Assembly (NCBI GenBank): GCA_023376005.1
Contig: CM042147.1
Location: 121,882,526 to 121,946,525, forward strand
Length of the DNA stretch: 64,000 nucleotides
Source of the DNA: Doryteuthis pealeii
Lineage: Eukaryota; Mollusca; Cephalopoda; Myopsida; Loliginidae
Direction of reading: 5' to 3'
The notes beneath the pieces were generated by a model, which worked only from the letters and a program-made list of their open reading frames with translations, was not told the origin of the DNA and did not search any database. This document shows positions 33,573 to 44,514 of the stretch, one piece after another (position 1 is the stretch's first letter; every line of letters begins with the position of its first letter). A program made the position numbers and the translations under genes.

Positions 33573-33680
33573 TTTTTCCGGTTTTCCTAATTGTTTCGAT
33601 AAAAGATCAGTGGCTTTGGTAAGGAAATCTGCTGGAATTTTATCCTTAGAAACATTTGTGGCAATAGAAATTGTGGGCAT
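33573..33680 (-). CDS. Macrophage migration inhibitory factor (MIF) family protein, coding exon 1
   Basis: 108 nt, 36 codons, starting ATG (33678-33680, context AAAAATGC) and ending GGAAAA|GTAAGA, phase 0. It begins MPTISIATNV and ends LGKPEK. Pro2, which becomes the N-terminal catalytic base after Met removal, and Lys33 are present, as are the IPADFL and LGKP motifs of the family. Exons of 108, 173 and 64 nt reproduce the human MIF exon plan (108 and 173 identical). The joined protein is 114 aa, the usual length. MIFs are small trimeric tautomerase-fold cytokines secreted without a signal peptide; none is seen here. In molluscs and other invertebrates they are linked to innate immunity. The N-terminal reading frame would run on into the intron, but that extension has no MIF similarity. 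D-dopachrome tautomerase is the alternative, but the MIF-type SIGKL and GGSTDPC favour MIF. Confidence 0.96.
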
Positions 33681-33860
33681 TTTTGCGGACCTCTGAGACA
33701 GAAGAATAAAAACTTAAGATCGTTGCGTAACGGTCGGTGGAATAAGGAGACTGAACTCTCTGAACAAAGAGAAAAGGGGAATAAGAAGTGTCAAGGACGG
33801 ACAAGGTTCAAGGTAGATAATTTTAGTTGAACTGATAGTCGAAGGCTGAGAAAGTTCTAC
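33681..33860 (-). promoter_or_regulatory. Probable 5' UTR/promoter region of the MIF gene
   Basis: Sequence upstream of the MIF start, moderately GC-rich and not matching the repeat families seen elsewhere. No clear TATA box, so the transcription start is not assigned. Confidence 0.35.
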
Positions 33861-34103
33861 TGGCTACAGGCCAGTTAATATCTATGCTTGTTTGTTAGTT
33901 TTGTTTTACGGCATATCAACCTCAGTGGGTCATTTAATGCCGACTAAGTTTTGGATTCGTAGCAATAATTTGGCAAAAAACAAATCTTATAGTAAAAAAA
34001 AAAAAAATCTTAGAATTTTAAGATAACAATAAATGAAAAAAAAAAAAAAAAAAAAAGAAAAGAAATAAAAGCCCACTTAAAAAAAATAAATAAAAAACGA
34101 GCG

Positions 34104-34476
34104 GAAATCAGAACATAAGCTACATAAATGAGTGTAACCTCCCTTTGTTTCTTTCACTTTGAGAAAGCCTTTCGTTTTGGTTGGCCATTTTCATTTCACT
34201 GTAAATCTACACTGAAAATACAAATTTGTTCGAATCAATACAACTGCATGTTTTAACATGAAAATATCATAAAATGTGTTCTTGATAACAATTAAGTTCA
34301 TTTGAAATAATGCGCAAGCACAATTAAGAACACATTTTATGATATTTTCGTCTTAAAACATGCAATTGTATTGATACGAACAAATTCGTACTTTCTATGT
34401 AGATTTATGGTGAAATGAAAATGGCCGACCAAAACATAAGGCTTCCTCAAAATGAAATAAACAAGGTGAGGTTGGT
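34104..34476. mobile_element. Foldback element P, nearly complete
   Basis: Inverted arms around AAAATATCATAAAATGTGTT; the centre lies near GCGCAAGCACAATTAAG. No internal insertion, so this copy shows the basic ~370-bp structure. Confidence 0.9.
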
Positions 34477-34817
34477 ACCATAATAACATTTCTTGTTGGG
34501 ACTGGGCAATGTCTTAGTATTTAGCTTCCTCACGGGCTCTCGTCAGTCTATGTCAAAAGTGTAGACAATCTGCAGGTTCGTTGTCCAAGTGAAAAGTGAT
34601 TTATTATCCCTTTGAGCCCCGAATGAAAAAAGAGGCCGATAGAGGTGTCACATGACCGATGTCCAGTTCCCGGAGCCAGTCACAGGGGTTTTTACTTTAG
34701 TTAATTTTCATATGTGTGTGTGTGTGTGTGTGTACAAATGCATGCTCATTGAAGTATGTAATATTGTAAAAATTAAAAAAAAAAACACAAGTTTCATAAA
34801 CGAATAATGTTTATTAC

Positions 34818-34865
34818 GCCTACACTGCAGTGTTTCGGTCTGTTTAAATAGACCTTCATCAGGGC
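34818..34865 (-). ncRNA. Hammerhead-ribozyme-like fold
   Basis: Minus strand: stem I GCC (34865-34863) pairs with GGC (34820-34818). CUGAUGA is at 34862-34856. Stem II GGUCU/AGACC encloses AUUUAAAC. GAA follows, then stem III ACACUG/CAGUGU, with A (34821) at position 17. One extra A sits between CUGAUGA and stem II, as in the other copies of this subtype. Confidence 0.55.
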
Positions 34866-35034
34866 TTTCGTTGGTTTAAGGAAAAAATAAATTATTACTG
34901 AAAACAAAAAGTCTGCAAGCCTCTGTTTTTGGTGTGTTGGTTTTTTTTTTGTTGATCTTCAAATGTGAGGAAGAAAAGATCTATTTGAAATTGTTGACAA
35001 ACGTCAGTGTCTTAAATTCAAACTACGTAACAGC

Positions 35035-35232
35035 GTCCTTGTTTATGCTAAGTAAAATGTGTGTGTGAGTGAGTGTGTGTATTTTTATTTAATTTTAATT
35101 AATGGAAAAATACCCTATTTAATTGAAGCAAACGGCACACCCCTTTATACTACGTGATGAGTGTGTGAATTTTATTTATTATTTTATTCGCACACACTCA
35201 CTCACACACACACACACACACACATTCCATTT
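35035..35232. repeat. GT/CA-rich inverted repeat
   Basis: GTGTGTGAGTGAGTGTGTGT near 35060 faces the complementary CACACTCACTCACACACACA near 35200, with TTTATTTAATTTTAATT spacers. Confidence 0.8.
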
Positions 35233-35770
35233 TTTCTTCACTTCATTGAAGTATCTATCATGAATGGTTTCGGTTGGGTCGAGGTCATCGATATCTAACG
35301 GTAGCTGTTTAGTTAACTCATCAATAGGCGCCAGTCTTAAAGATGAGGAGCAGTAGTTACCTGACTGTACTGGTTGGTCCTGCCCGTTGACCCATTCTGG
35401 GTTCCTCCGCCCAATATCTTATAGTCACTAGTATCTGTAACGGCTGCCCCGGTCTGGATAAAGTGAAGGCATGACAATTCTTACTGATGTAATTAATTTT
35501 ATTCAATTAACACCGTGAAACTGTAAGAAAACAAATAACATTTAATAACAGTGTATACAACAAAGAAGAACAATTTAAAAGAATCTCAAAATACAGAAAC
35601 TTCAACAAATAGACATATCAAGAGATAGAAACTCACAGCTTGTTGCCTCATTCCGACCAACCTGACAGCACTAATTTAACTAAAGGTTCCCTTTCCACTT
35701 TTGGTTAGGGTTCCTAGACTGCAGAAACTAGTGCTCTGCACCAAATGATGTTAACTCTTAAACTACCATT
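35228..35770 (-). mobile_element. LTR-retrotransposon-like leader plus degenerate coding piece
   Basis: Diverged copy of family H (42838-43390; 62645-63150). The minus strand has CATTTGGTGCAG near 35735, a donor-like GTGAGT near 35638, an acceptor-like TTTCTTACAG near 35525, and AATAAAATTAATTACATCAG. Beyond it, a minus-strand frame near 35230-35410 reads SLRLAPIDELTKQLPLDI then DPTETIHDRYFNEVKKKW. I do not recognise its family; a Gag-like remnant is possible. Confidence 0.5.
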
Positions 35771-37170
35771 AATACTCTTGGTGGTAGTTAATTTATACAA
35801 ACAAAAATATTCATACAAAAATAAAACATAATTAAACTGGTCATTCTTTAGCGGCAGCTACAGTATCTTTTAATACCAGCTATAACATACTTATGAAATA
35901 CATATTACTTTCTTTTTTTTTTGACACCAAAAATAGACTTTAAAAATTGATATTGTAATAAACAGAGTTAGTAGAAAGTGTATGGTGGCAAGAAAAAACA
36001 AACACAGATTTTAAGGTTCATCAATTGTATTAGAAAAACACGAAAAGGTTGTAAGATTGGAAATGATTTAAGAAGAAAGTCAGATATTTGGTGATAGTCA
36101 GTTGTGATGTGAGTAGTAATGTCTGCAGAAAGCCTGATGTTCGGTGGTCGAGTCAGTTGTAGTGGAGGTGGTGATGTAGGCAGAAAACCTGATGTTAGTG
36201 GTCAGATGTCGGTTATAATGTGGGCAGAAAATCTGATGTTGTTGGTCGAGTCAGTTGAAGTGTTGGAATAGTGTGGGCAGAAAATCTGATGTTGGAGGTA
36301 AAGGTTGACGGATGATATCTGGCGACTAAGTTGATAGGAGTCAATTTGGCAAATTGATGATAGAAAATTTGATAGTTGTTTGCCCCTTTAAGACTTGCCT
36401 GTCGGTCAGGAGGTTAGGAGGTTAGGAGGGGAGGTGAGGGATTGAGGTTGGCTGTCTTGGGTGTAGCGTTTTGCGTCTGAGCCTTCGCTTCTTGTAATCT
36501 TGATAGTGCCGCTGCCGTGTTATCTCTGCCCTTGGTCCTTCAAAATCTGTGTTTAAATACCTTATCGCTTACCGATTTCGGATCAACTCAAACAATTTTT
36601 TATTTTTACCGGGAATGTTTTAAACTGGACGAAAAATGCGAATTTTGGTTTTATTCATAATTCTATTTTTTTAAAAGATTTCCTTATGCATGGAGCCACC
36701 TGCACACAGACAAGTTTTCTTGATTTGTTTGAATGCCACGGCTCTGTCTACATCCGGTTAGCATTTTTTTTATTGTGGTGTATGGGCGAATTGAATTTGG
36801 TGAATTTTTGTGAATTGGGAGATATCTTTATTTGTGTAGATAACAATATTGTAAAAGATTATGCAATAATTGTAACTAGCAGAGTTACCCAACATTGTCC
36901 AAGATTTAAAAAGTTAAAAATAAATCTCTTATCTATATCTATGTATAGATTATTAAAACATATTTTTCTATATGTTTGTTTTATTATCTTTTATTCTTTA
37001 TCTTGTTTTCAAGTTGTTTATTTATTTTATTCTTCATTAATTTGTTTTATTTTTTAATAATTTTTTAATAATTTTTTTAATATATCATTGATTTAAAACC
37101 TTATATTCTTTATTTAGTTTTTCTTATGGAAAATGGAGGGTAAAAGGGTTTTAAACTACTCTGGCTGATT
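35770..37170. other. No gene recognised
   Basis: AT-rich with a TG-rich stretch of GATGTTGGTGGTC-type short repeats (36100-36300). The open frame at 36686-37057 is AT-rich, without a known domain, and I do not call it a gene. Confidence 0.45.
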
Positions 37171-37174
37171 CCTG

Positions 37175-37470
37175 ATTTAGGTCGGAAAATTAAAACGGAA
37201 AGTTTTTTGGTGGTACCTAATGACAGTTTAACTACAGTCTATGAATTAACATTTTGCGAATTGGGTTACGGTTTTAGGGGATTAAGGTTGTTTTTAATTA
37301 CGTATTGCTTAAAAAAATAAACAACAAAAAACCCAAATTAAGCCAAATTACTATACATTCAATATTGAAATTATACATTGCAATACTAACACAAACGACT
37401 GTCTCAATAATAGATTCAATAATTAATTTCAATGGTTAATTAAATGTATAGTAATTTGGGTTTTCCCTAA
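37175..37470. mobile_element. Foldback-like repeat family L
   Basis: Contains AATTACTATACATTCAATAT and an inverted copy near the right end. A related inverse copy is at 53700-53990 (ATTACTATACATTTCATTAA). Confidence 0.6.
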
Positions 37471-37479
37471 GAAAAACTT

Positions 37480-38470
37480 AGTAAATAACAATTTGTAAAG
37501 AAGCACTGTCTTCTCCACTACTTAAAACTGGAACCTTCGTGCTTCTCCTTTTTGTGACCAAAAACCAAAGAATTAACATATTTGGTCTCCTTAAAGTCTT
37601 CTAAGTTCCTCTTCACTCCAAGAAAATTACTCCTGGCATAAAGCCTGCGAGACCTCGTCTTTCTGCTACAGAACCCGAAGTGTCCATATAAGAAGAAATT
37701 AAAGAACTTTAAGAGATTTGTCTAAGAAAAAGCCTAGCGCTTGAATCCAACTTTTTAAAGCACAAATTAGCAGAGACTGGTGAGTTGCTTGAAAATCTAT
37801 AGTGTGTACCCTGTATCAGGTCTTTACTGCTAGAAGGAGCTATAATTCCTATAAAAATATCTGAGGTAGGGGTTATTGTCCTTGTTCTGCAAGCCTCGCT
37901 ATCAACCAACCAATCACAGGCCGGCATTCTTTAGTGGCAAAACCAAACACACAAATTCTTCCTCTTTATGATTCAGCAGCACTGGGAGTCGGCCGATGAA
38001 AAGGGCGTCTCAGCAGTGCGAACAGATAGCCGTAGCAAGGGACTCCAATAATTCACCCTACCCCAGGAACTCAGATAAGTGGACTGTATTTCTATGTAAC
38101 ATTCCCGCAGACAAAACCATAGTTTGCAACAATTTATGTTCTGTTTCTAAGATAATACAAGTCGTTGTCGTATTCTAAGTTGTGTTTGTGTTTTTCTTCT
38201 TTCAACTCTTGTCTGTCACCACTCGTGGTCTAAATCACCACATTCCTTCCTCAATGTTCTTGTCTTGCTGGGGGGAAAAACAGAAATGATCAAAGTGGTC
38301 TTTAGAAAGCATATATTTTTGGTTATCCGAAGTGAAATATATCGTTTATTTGAAGAGATCTTAGAAAAAGGAGATAATTAAAAAAAAGAAGAAAAAAAAG
38401 AAGAAATAAATATTACTCAAACAGTAAACTAAACTAGTATGTTTGCATTAGTTATACAGCTAAGTATAGA
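37480..38470. other. Unassigned sequence
   Basis: GC-richer than its surroundings (CCAACCAATCACAGGCCGG near 37903). Short frames on both strands have no recognisable domain. An LTR or promoter is possible, but nothing decides it. Confidence 0.35.
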
Positions 38471-38486
38471 TATCGATATAAACATG

Positions 38487-38700
38487 GCAGCTGGGAAAAT
38501 TTGGCTCAGGACCGCTCTTGGTGGCCGCAGGCTCTCTGTAGAGGACTGTTCATGTCTGAAGTCACCCTGGCGCAACACCATGAAGCTAAGAGGTCCAGAA
38601 GAAATCATCAGCAACAAAGCACCGGCACATCAACATCTTCAGGGACAGCCTTTACATGCAACATCTGTGGTTGAGAATGTTTTTCTAACATTTGACTTTA
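38487..38700 (+). pseudogene. LINE polyprotein C-terminal remnant
   Basis: In one frame it reads SWENLAQDRSWW, GLFMSEVTLAQHHEAKRSRR and FTCNICG then a stop. This is the end of the LINE-type domain 'SWE.LA.DR..WR' plus a CxxC tail. Homologous to the longer minus copy at 39918-40262. Confidence 0.75.
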
Positions 38701-38860
38701 CAGTCACCGGAGGCGTTGTAACTTCAGGGGCACAAAAACTATATTATAGTCTTCCGAGACTGAAATGCGAATATGTCTAAAGAAGAAAAGTAAGTGGCGA
38801 CTAAAATGTTAAAGGGAGACAACTTTGTAAGAATTACTCAGAAGTTACATGCCTTGTATA

Positions 38861-39103
38861 AAAGTAAAGTCGTCGGGGCGGCCTAAAGTCGTTATCAGCC
38901 AGTCAGCGAGGGAGTCTATCCCCTTTTCAATAGCGCTAGACCAAGGAGATTGTTTTAGCATCTGAGGTGGAGCGCCACACCTACCATCAGCTCCTTACTT
39001 TACCGCACAGATCCCTGTGCTACTCATACGCTGAGTTGGCGGGGACCGGTATTGAACTATGAACCTTGTGGTTTCTAGCCGAACACTCTACCGACTGAGC
39101 TAT
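38861..39103 (-). mobile_element. tRNA-derived SINE, family A
   Basis: Same body and A/B boxes as the other copies. The 5' end is truncated: it stops at GATAGCTCAGTCGG and lacks GGGCCGGG. Confidence 0.9.
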
Positions 39104-39439
39104 CTCCTCTGCTGATGATCATAAAAATAAATTGATTTTTAATGACCCTTTTGGGAAAGAAAGATTTAATTAAGAATTTAAAGAAATTTCTTTTAGAAAA
39201 CGAAGAAGGAAAAAAGAACTGATATTATAAAAATATTTGAAGTTTTCGGAGAAGTTTTGAAAGGGAGAGAAAAAAAAAAAAAAAGAAAGAAAAAGAAGAG
39301 AATTTTACCAATTAATGTAATCAATTGAAGAATTGCCTTTAGGTTACATAATTCGTAGGTTCCCTACGAATTATGACTGCAGATTTTCATTTAAGATTCG
39401 ATGAAATTCAAAATTGGAGGGTGTTAAATGATTGGCACT

Positions 39440-39668
39440 CGGTAACAGCAAGTTGAACCCATGGCTTCCGCGGCACACTCTGGCCTGGAATGGTAGTACC
39501 CATTAGGGTCTCATCTATAGGTTAAATAGAAAATTACTTTACAAAAAAAAAATTGAGTTTAAAAAATTTTCTTCAAAACTATCGCTATGAATCTTTCAAA
39601 ACTTTGCCGGCATTGAATGACCCACCAAGGTTTGATATGCCATAAAACAAAACAAACAAACAAACAAA
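39440..39668 (+). repeat. Repeat family D 3' part
   Basis: GGTAGTACCCATTAGGGTCT, a GGCATTGAATGACCCACC block and an AAACAAACAAACAAAC tail. Confidence 0.85.
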
Positions 39669-39799
39669 GCATGTTCACATATTAAAAAAAAACAAAAACA
39701 ATTGTTGAATAAGAATTTCTTTTGGTGAAGTTAAAGGGAAACCAAAATTCCTAAAATATTTTTTTTGTACTTTCTTTAATGAAACATTTTTGGGGTGTG

Positions 39800-39880
39800 G
39801 AGTTTGGTTTGGTTTGTTTTACAGCATATCAACCTCAGTGGGTCATTTAATGCCAATAAAGTTTTGAAATAAATCAATTC
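39800..39880 (-). repeat. Repeat family D tail
   Basis: Short 3'-end copy with GGTTTGGTTTGTTTTACAGC at its left end. Confidence 0.85.
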
Positions 39881-39917
39881 GGAATCCCTTTTGTGTAACA
39901 AGAAGTAAGTTTGGATG

Positions 39918-40262
39918 ATATCAGATGTTGCATGTGAAGGCTGTCCCTGAAGATGTTGATGTGCCAGTGCTTTGTTGCCGCTGCTTTCTTCTGGACCTCT
40001 TAGCTTCATGGTGTTGTGCCCGGGTGACTTCAGACATGAACAGTCCTCTACGGATAGCCTGCCATCACCGAGGGCAGTCCTGAGCCAAATTTTCCCAACT
40101 GGAAGGGGCAATACCAAAGCGACTGAGATCATTCTTGCTGACATCCTTGAAAAGCAACTGGGGGCGAACAATCTGTCTCTTACTAGACAAAAGCTCTGCA
40201 TAGAGGATGTCCTTTGGGATTCGTCCATCATATATCTGGCGGACTTGACCCAGCCATAATAT
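39918..40262 (-). pseudogene. LINE polyprotein C-terminal remnant, longer copy
   Basis: The minus strand reads WLGQVRQIYDGRIPKDILY, then SSKRQIVRPQLLFKDVSK and SWENLAQD before an in-frame stop, and later FTCN. The 'H/Q-V-R..DGRIPK..LY.EL..GKR..GRP.LR.KD' block is a common C-terminal domain of mollusc and other invertebrate LINE polyproteins. The stop codon and loss of everything upstream show a dead copy. Confidence 0.85.
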
Positions 40263-40336
40263 CCATAATAATGTAGTTATTGGTTGAGCTCAAATCAGCC
40301 TGGTGTTGAGTGTAGAAAAGAGACAAATATCATAAG

Positions 40337-40557
40337 TTGGTTATTTCCTATAACTCCAACATAAACAAAGGGGAACCACTCTTGACTGATAAATTATTTA
40401 TTTATTTTCTCATTAAACTAACACTAACACTAACCTAAACCCTAACCCTAAACCAAACCCCGTCTTCTTTTTTTCTAGTAGATCAATAGATAAATAAATA
40501 ATTTATCAGTCAAGAGTGGTTCCCCTTTGTTTATGTTGGAATTATAGGAAATAACCC
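40337..40557. mobile_element. Foldback MITE with telomere-like centre
   Basis: 221 bp flanked by ATAAG at 40332-40336 and 40558-40562. Long inverted arms (GGTTATTTCCTATAAYTCCA; AGGGGAACCACTCTTGACTG) surround CCTAAACCCTAACCCTAAAC. A partial copy lies at 3845-4010. Confidence 0.85.
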
Positions 40558-40604
40558 ATAAGTTTTTGTACTTTCTTTAATGAAACATTTTTGGGGTGTG
40601 GAGT

Positions 40605-41215
40605 TTGGTTTGGTTTGGTTTGGTTTGTTTTACGGCATATCAACCTCAGTGGGTCATTTGATGCCGATAAAGTTTTGAAATAAATCAATTCTTAATGGAT
40701 AATACAATTTTTTTATAAATACATTTTTCTATTTAACCCATAGATGGGATCCTAACAGGTACTACCACTCTGGGTCAGAGTGGACCAGGGAGCAATGGTG
40801 ATGAAGGGGTGCTCCACATGCCCCAAACCTCCAAAACAGGAACCTCACCATCAGATAGAGTTTAACGTCATTCCCAGGACATGTAGACCCGCAGCCACCA
40901 CATTCTAGCACCCATATGATAAAAAGGGGTTGGGGCTTGCCATAAGGGCAATAGGGTTGGGGAAATCATATAGGTGCTAGGGCTTGATGTGACCAGCCGA
41001 TTGATCAGAGGGGGCCTCTCCGACCGCCCGTCTAGCCCAAGATAGGGCCAAAGTGGAGTATTGCAAGTCATGGACTGCTCATCCACCTGGGTTCTATCCT
41101 TAAGCATCACGGGTCGCCACCCATGGCCAACAGGTGGCCCCATTGGGGGAGTCTTACCCCTCTGCAGAGGTGCAGTCGTTGCATTCTAATGCCCCAGCCG
41201 ACAGGGCGGGGTATG
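40605..41215 (-). repeat. Repeat family D, longest copy
   Basis: On the minus strand it runs from GCATTAGAATGCAACGACTG through GCCACCTGTTGGCCATGGG, CATTGCTCCCTGGTCC and GGCATCAAATGACCC to a GTTTGG-complement A/C-rich tail. The minus-strand frame 40868-41143 is not preserved in the 27.1-kb copy. Confidence 0.8.
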
Positions 41216-41554
41216 TGGAGTGTGGAGCTCTTGAAAGCATGACCATCCATAAACATTGCTGTTGTAAAAGAGGGTGATCATTTCCTTTTCAGAAGTGGGG
41301 CCATAAACTTGGGTAGATAACCAGATACCCTTTCTGGTTCTTTTTTTTTTTCATCCTGGTAAAAATGTATTTATTTTATTTTAATTCTTTATCATTATTT
41401 TATTTATTTGTTTTATTTATCTTATTCTCCCATAAACTTTACAGGGGTCATCTGAAAAGTTCATAGTTCCTCTTGCGGTCCACACACTTCTTCCATTGGT
41501 GTTGCACTTCTTGGATCCCACTGGTAAAAAAAGTCATCAACAGCAGATATGACA

Positions 41555-41690
41555 TTGTTGAGTCTTATATATATCCTGTCATTCTGCAGTAGACTTTGTG
41601 ACATTCGGGTTTGTATTTCAGTTACAACCGTTTGTTGCCTTGTCTTCCCAGTTCGACGGTAATTGGAACTTTAATTATTCTTCAACACGC
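41555..41690 (+). mobile_element. Truncated solo-LTR-like copy
   Basis: Matches the right half of 17506-17803 (TTATATATATCCTGTCATTC to TTATTCTTCAA). Confidence 0.8.
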
Positions 41691-41909
41691 TGTTTTGATC
41701 TGTCTATCCTTCGTTTCTTCTGGCTTATTTATACCGTGCTTGAGCGTAATACTGAAAATTGAGTTATGTCAAGTGTCACCTTTTCATATTCAGAAGGATG
41801 TGGGTTCGATCTTAGATCAAAGCCTAACACGCTTCCTTCGAGAATAAGGTTCATCCCCATTTCTGCCACTCGACTCATGTTTTCTGTCACAGCCTTCAAA
41901 CTAAAGCTT

Positions 41910-42015
41910 AGCTTAGTTATGGCACAAGGCCAGAAGTATAGGGCCCCTAGTGAGAATCAAATTCACTAATCTAGCTTCCTGATGAATGGTCTGCTAATCT
42001 AGCTTCCATGTGTGA
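41910..42015 (-). repeat. SINE family G fragment
   Basis: The minus strand has TTAGTGAATTTGATTCTCAC (degenerate B box) followed by TTCTGGCCTTGTGCC. Confidence 0.6.
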
Positions 42016-42365
42016 TTCCCACCTAATGTAACTAATTAAAATATGAGAAAATATCTTGAAAGAAATTACTGTGTTTTTTTATTTTTATTTTTCAGGTTAG
42101 CAACCCTGACTGAAAATCAGCTGATTGATGTTAACTTTGATCATGTGTGAAAACATTCAGTTTATGCATGTCTATCACATTTTATGTTCAGCTGAGTAAA
42201 CTTGGATTATTAAAAGTGTATTTGGTCAAGTATGTAATGAAAGTAGAATACAAGATCATATTCTATGTCAAACTGCAAGAAACTGTGACAGAAACATTTA
42301 ATAAGTTAACACAGGCTTATAGAGATCAAGTTCAATAGTGTCATTTTTTTTATCAGAGTGTGGAA

Positions 42366-42592
42366 GATAGCTAAATAAATGAGAGTAACTTCTCCCTGTA
42401 TGTTTCACTTTGAGGAAGCTGTTTATTTTGGTCGGCCATTTTCATTTCACCGTAAATCTACACTGAAAATACGAATTTGTTTGAATCAATACAACTGTGT
42501 GTTTTAACATGAAAATATCATAAAATGTGTTCATAATTGTGCTTGCGCATTATTTGAAATGAACTTGATTGTTATTAAGAACACATTTCATT
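42366..42592. mobile_element. Foldback element P, partial
   Basis: Left arm and centre present; the right outer arm is replaced by a LINE tail at about 42590. Confidence 0.85.
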
Positions 42593-42830
42593 GTCATCAT
42601 CATCATCACCATTGTCATGGCTTGGCTTCATGAATGGAGAGTAAGGGGGTGGTCTATGCTGACTGCAGGTGTGTTCATGGCTGATAAGGCCTATGTTGGA
42701 CAGGCAGACACAATTGCAGTGGCTGCAGTTGAAGGTCTCGTCAGGATTTGATGGCATTGTCTTGTGGTTCTTCCTATGCCTTTTGTCCTTGAGAGTAGCC
42801 CTGTGAGTGTTTTCAAAGAAGACAGTATGG
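42575..42830 (-). pseudogene. LINE polyprotein zinc-knuckle tail
   Basis: The minus strand reads FENTHRATLKDKRHRKNHK and then FNCSHCNCVCLSNIGLISHE with a following HTC, i.e. C-x2-C-x3-C..H..C. This is the cysteine/histidine tail that ends the same LINE type seen at 39.9 kb. Not a cellular zinc-finger gene. Confidence 0.75.
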
Positions 42831-42837
42831 TTGGTGT

Positions 42838-43390
42838 AACTGCTGCTAAACCGACCAGTTAATTATGTCTTATTTTTATATAATTGTATTTGTTTATAAA
42901 AATTAACTACAACCACAGTATTCAGTTTAGGGTAGTTTAATGGGTTTAATACCATTTGGTGCCAACCACTGGTTTCTGCAGTCTATGAACCCTAATCAGA
43001 AAAGGGTAAGGGGAAGTCAGGGACAAGCCTTTAGAGTTTTTATGCCGCTGGTCAGTATAGGCAACAACGGTAAGTGCTTTCACATTTCTTTGAGGATTTT
43101 CACATTTCTTTGAGGATTTTCTATTTCTTTAAAGGTATTCACTGTTATCTGTCATTAAATGTTATTTGTTTTTCCTTGTATAGTTTCACGGTGTTTTTTT
43201 AAATAAACTTAATGACATCAGTAAAGGAGCGTCATGCCATTCCTTTCTTTGAGACCAGTGGGCAGTAAAAATAACCATTACACCACTGGAAGTGTCCATT
43301 ATTACCAGGGCTGCGGAGTTGAAAGGATATAGAAGAAATAATAAAAATAAGAATACTATAGTGTAATACTATAGTGTAAAACTTATATAT
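42838..43390 (+). mobile_element. LTR-retrotransposon-like family H
   Basis: AATACCATTTGGTGCCAACC near 42950, a donor-like AACGGTAAGTGC at about 43068, an acceptor-like TTCCTTGTATAG at about 43186, then TAAACTTAATGACATCAG and an ATG at 43234 opening a short frame (MPFLSLRPVGSKNNHY). Sister copy at 62645-63150. Confidence 0.55.
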
Positions 43391-43394
43391 GATA

Positions 43395-43690
43395 ATTGAT
43401 ATAATGAATATGTAAATACCTTGGTACCCCCTCACTATAATCTGATTGGACTGTGTCATGTATAAATAGTCGACACTGTGTTGGTCCTCTACCTAATGCC
43501 TACAAGCTAACTTAGTCCCTAGATGACACCACGACTGCTCGGAGAAGGATTGCTAATCGATGTACCAATTACTACTGCGATAATATACCAACTGAACCCG
43601 AACAAAGAAGTACAACATAATAACAATACAGACTTTATTGTCTGAGCACGAGGAAATTGACATACATAATATTGATACAAAACAGATAGG
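43395..43690 (+). mobile_element. LTR-like sequence shared with the MIF intron
   Basis: CTATAATCTGATTGGAC, TATAAATAGTCGACACTG (TATA-like) and GACTTTATTGTC. Homologous in inverse orientation to 27825-28570. Confidence 0.5.
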
Positions 43691-43849
43691 ACAAAAGTCC
43701 TTTGGAAGTCAGAAAGAGTTCATAAAGATTATGAGTCAGTTACTGACTTAATGTACAGAGACACCAAGTGTCTAGTCCATGTTCTGTGGATGCTAGACCA
43801 AGAGAAAGAGAGAGAGAAAATTCCCGGGCTGATTTTAAATACCCTGCTA

Positions 43850-44205
43850 GTAGTGTCACCTATTGGCGAAACCCTGGTGGCAAGGGAAGATAACCCTTTT
43901 GGACACAAGTCCATCACAGCAGGGGCAGACAATCGCTACATTGGTAAGACGCCAGGCATCATGGTTCTCAGCTAGGGTGGACCAATGGTGATGGGTGATG
44001 TGACAGGCACCAATTGATTTTTTCAAGCATTACATCTATTGCTTCTTTGGTGTCCCTCTGTCACGGGCAGACAATCGCTACTTTGGTAAGATGCCAGGCA
44101 TCATGGTTCTCAGCTAGGGTGGACCAATGGTGATGGGTGATGTGACAGGCACCAATTGATTTTTTCAAGCATTACATCTATTGCTTCTCTGGTGTCACAA
44201 TAGCC
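43850..44205 (+). repeat. Family M with a 142-bp tandem duplication
   Basis: GGGCAGACAATCGCTAC occurs at 43924 and 44066, followed each time by GCCAGGCATCATGGTTCTCA. A single copy with the upstream part is at 45130-45297. Confidence 0.9.
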
Positions 44206-44514
44206 CGTAAAGAGTTGATATGTTATTAAACTGATAATAACAATATTTTTTTTACACCATCAGTCGCATAAATTACTTAAATAGACCAACAATCTGGTAG
44301 ATGAGCCATGACTTGCAGTTTTCAAACCAATCCTGTTTACAACAATGATAACAAAGCAATTCATTTATCAGATGAACAATGTTAAAAGTGGATTGTACAA
44401 AACAGAATTAACTTTGATTGTTACTTTCAGAATTATTTTGGATTAGAAGCAGCTACCTGGCGTTGCCTTGGTAGTCTCGCAGATTTATTATTGTTGACAG
44501 GGGCAGGAGTAACA

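Noticed and set aside
36686..37057. 123-residue plus-strand frame
   Set aside because: AT-rich codons, no recognised motif, no splice or promoter support; frames this long can arise by chance here.
42575..42757. A small cellular zinc-finger protein on the minus strand
   Set aside because: The cysteine/histidine pattern and upstream basic stretch match the end of a LINE polyprotein, and no gene structure surrounds it.
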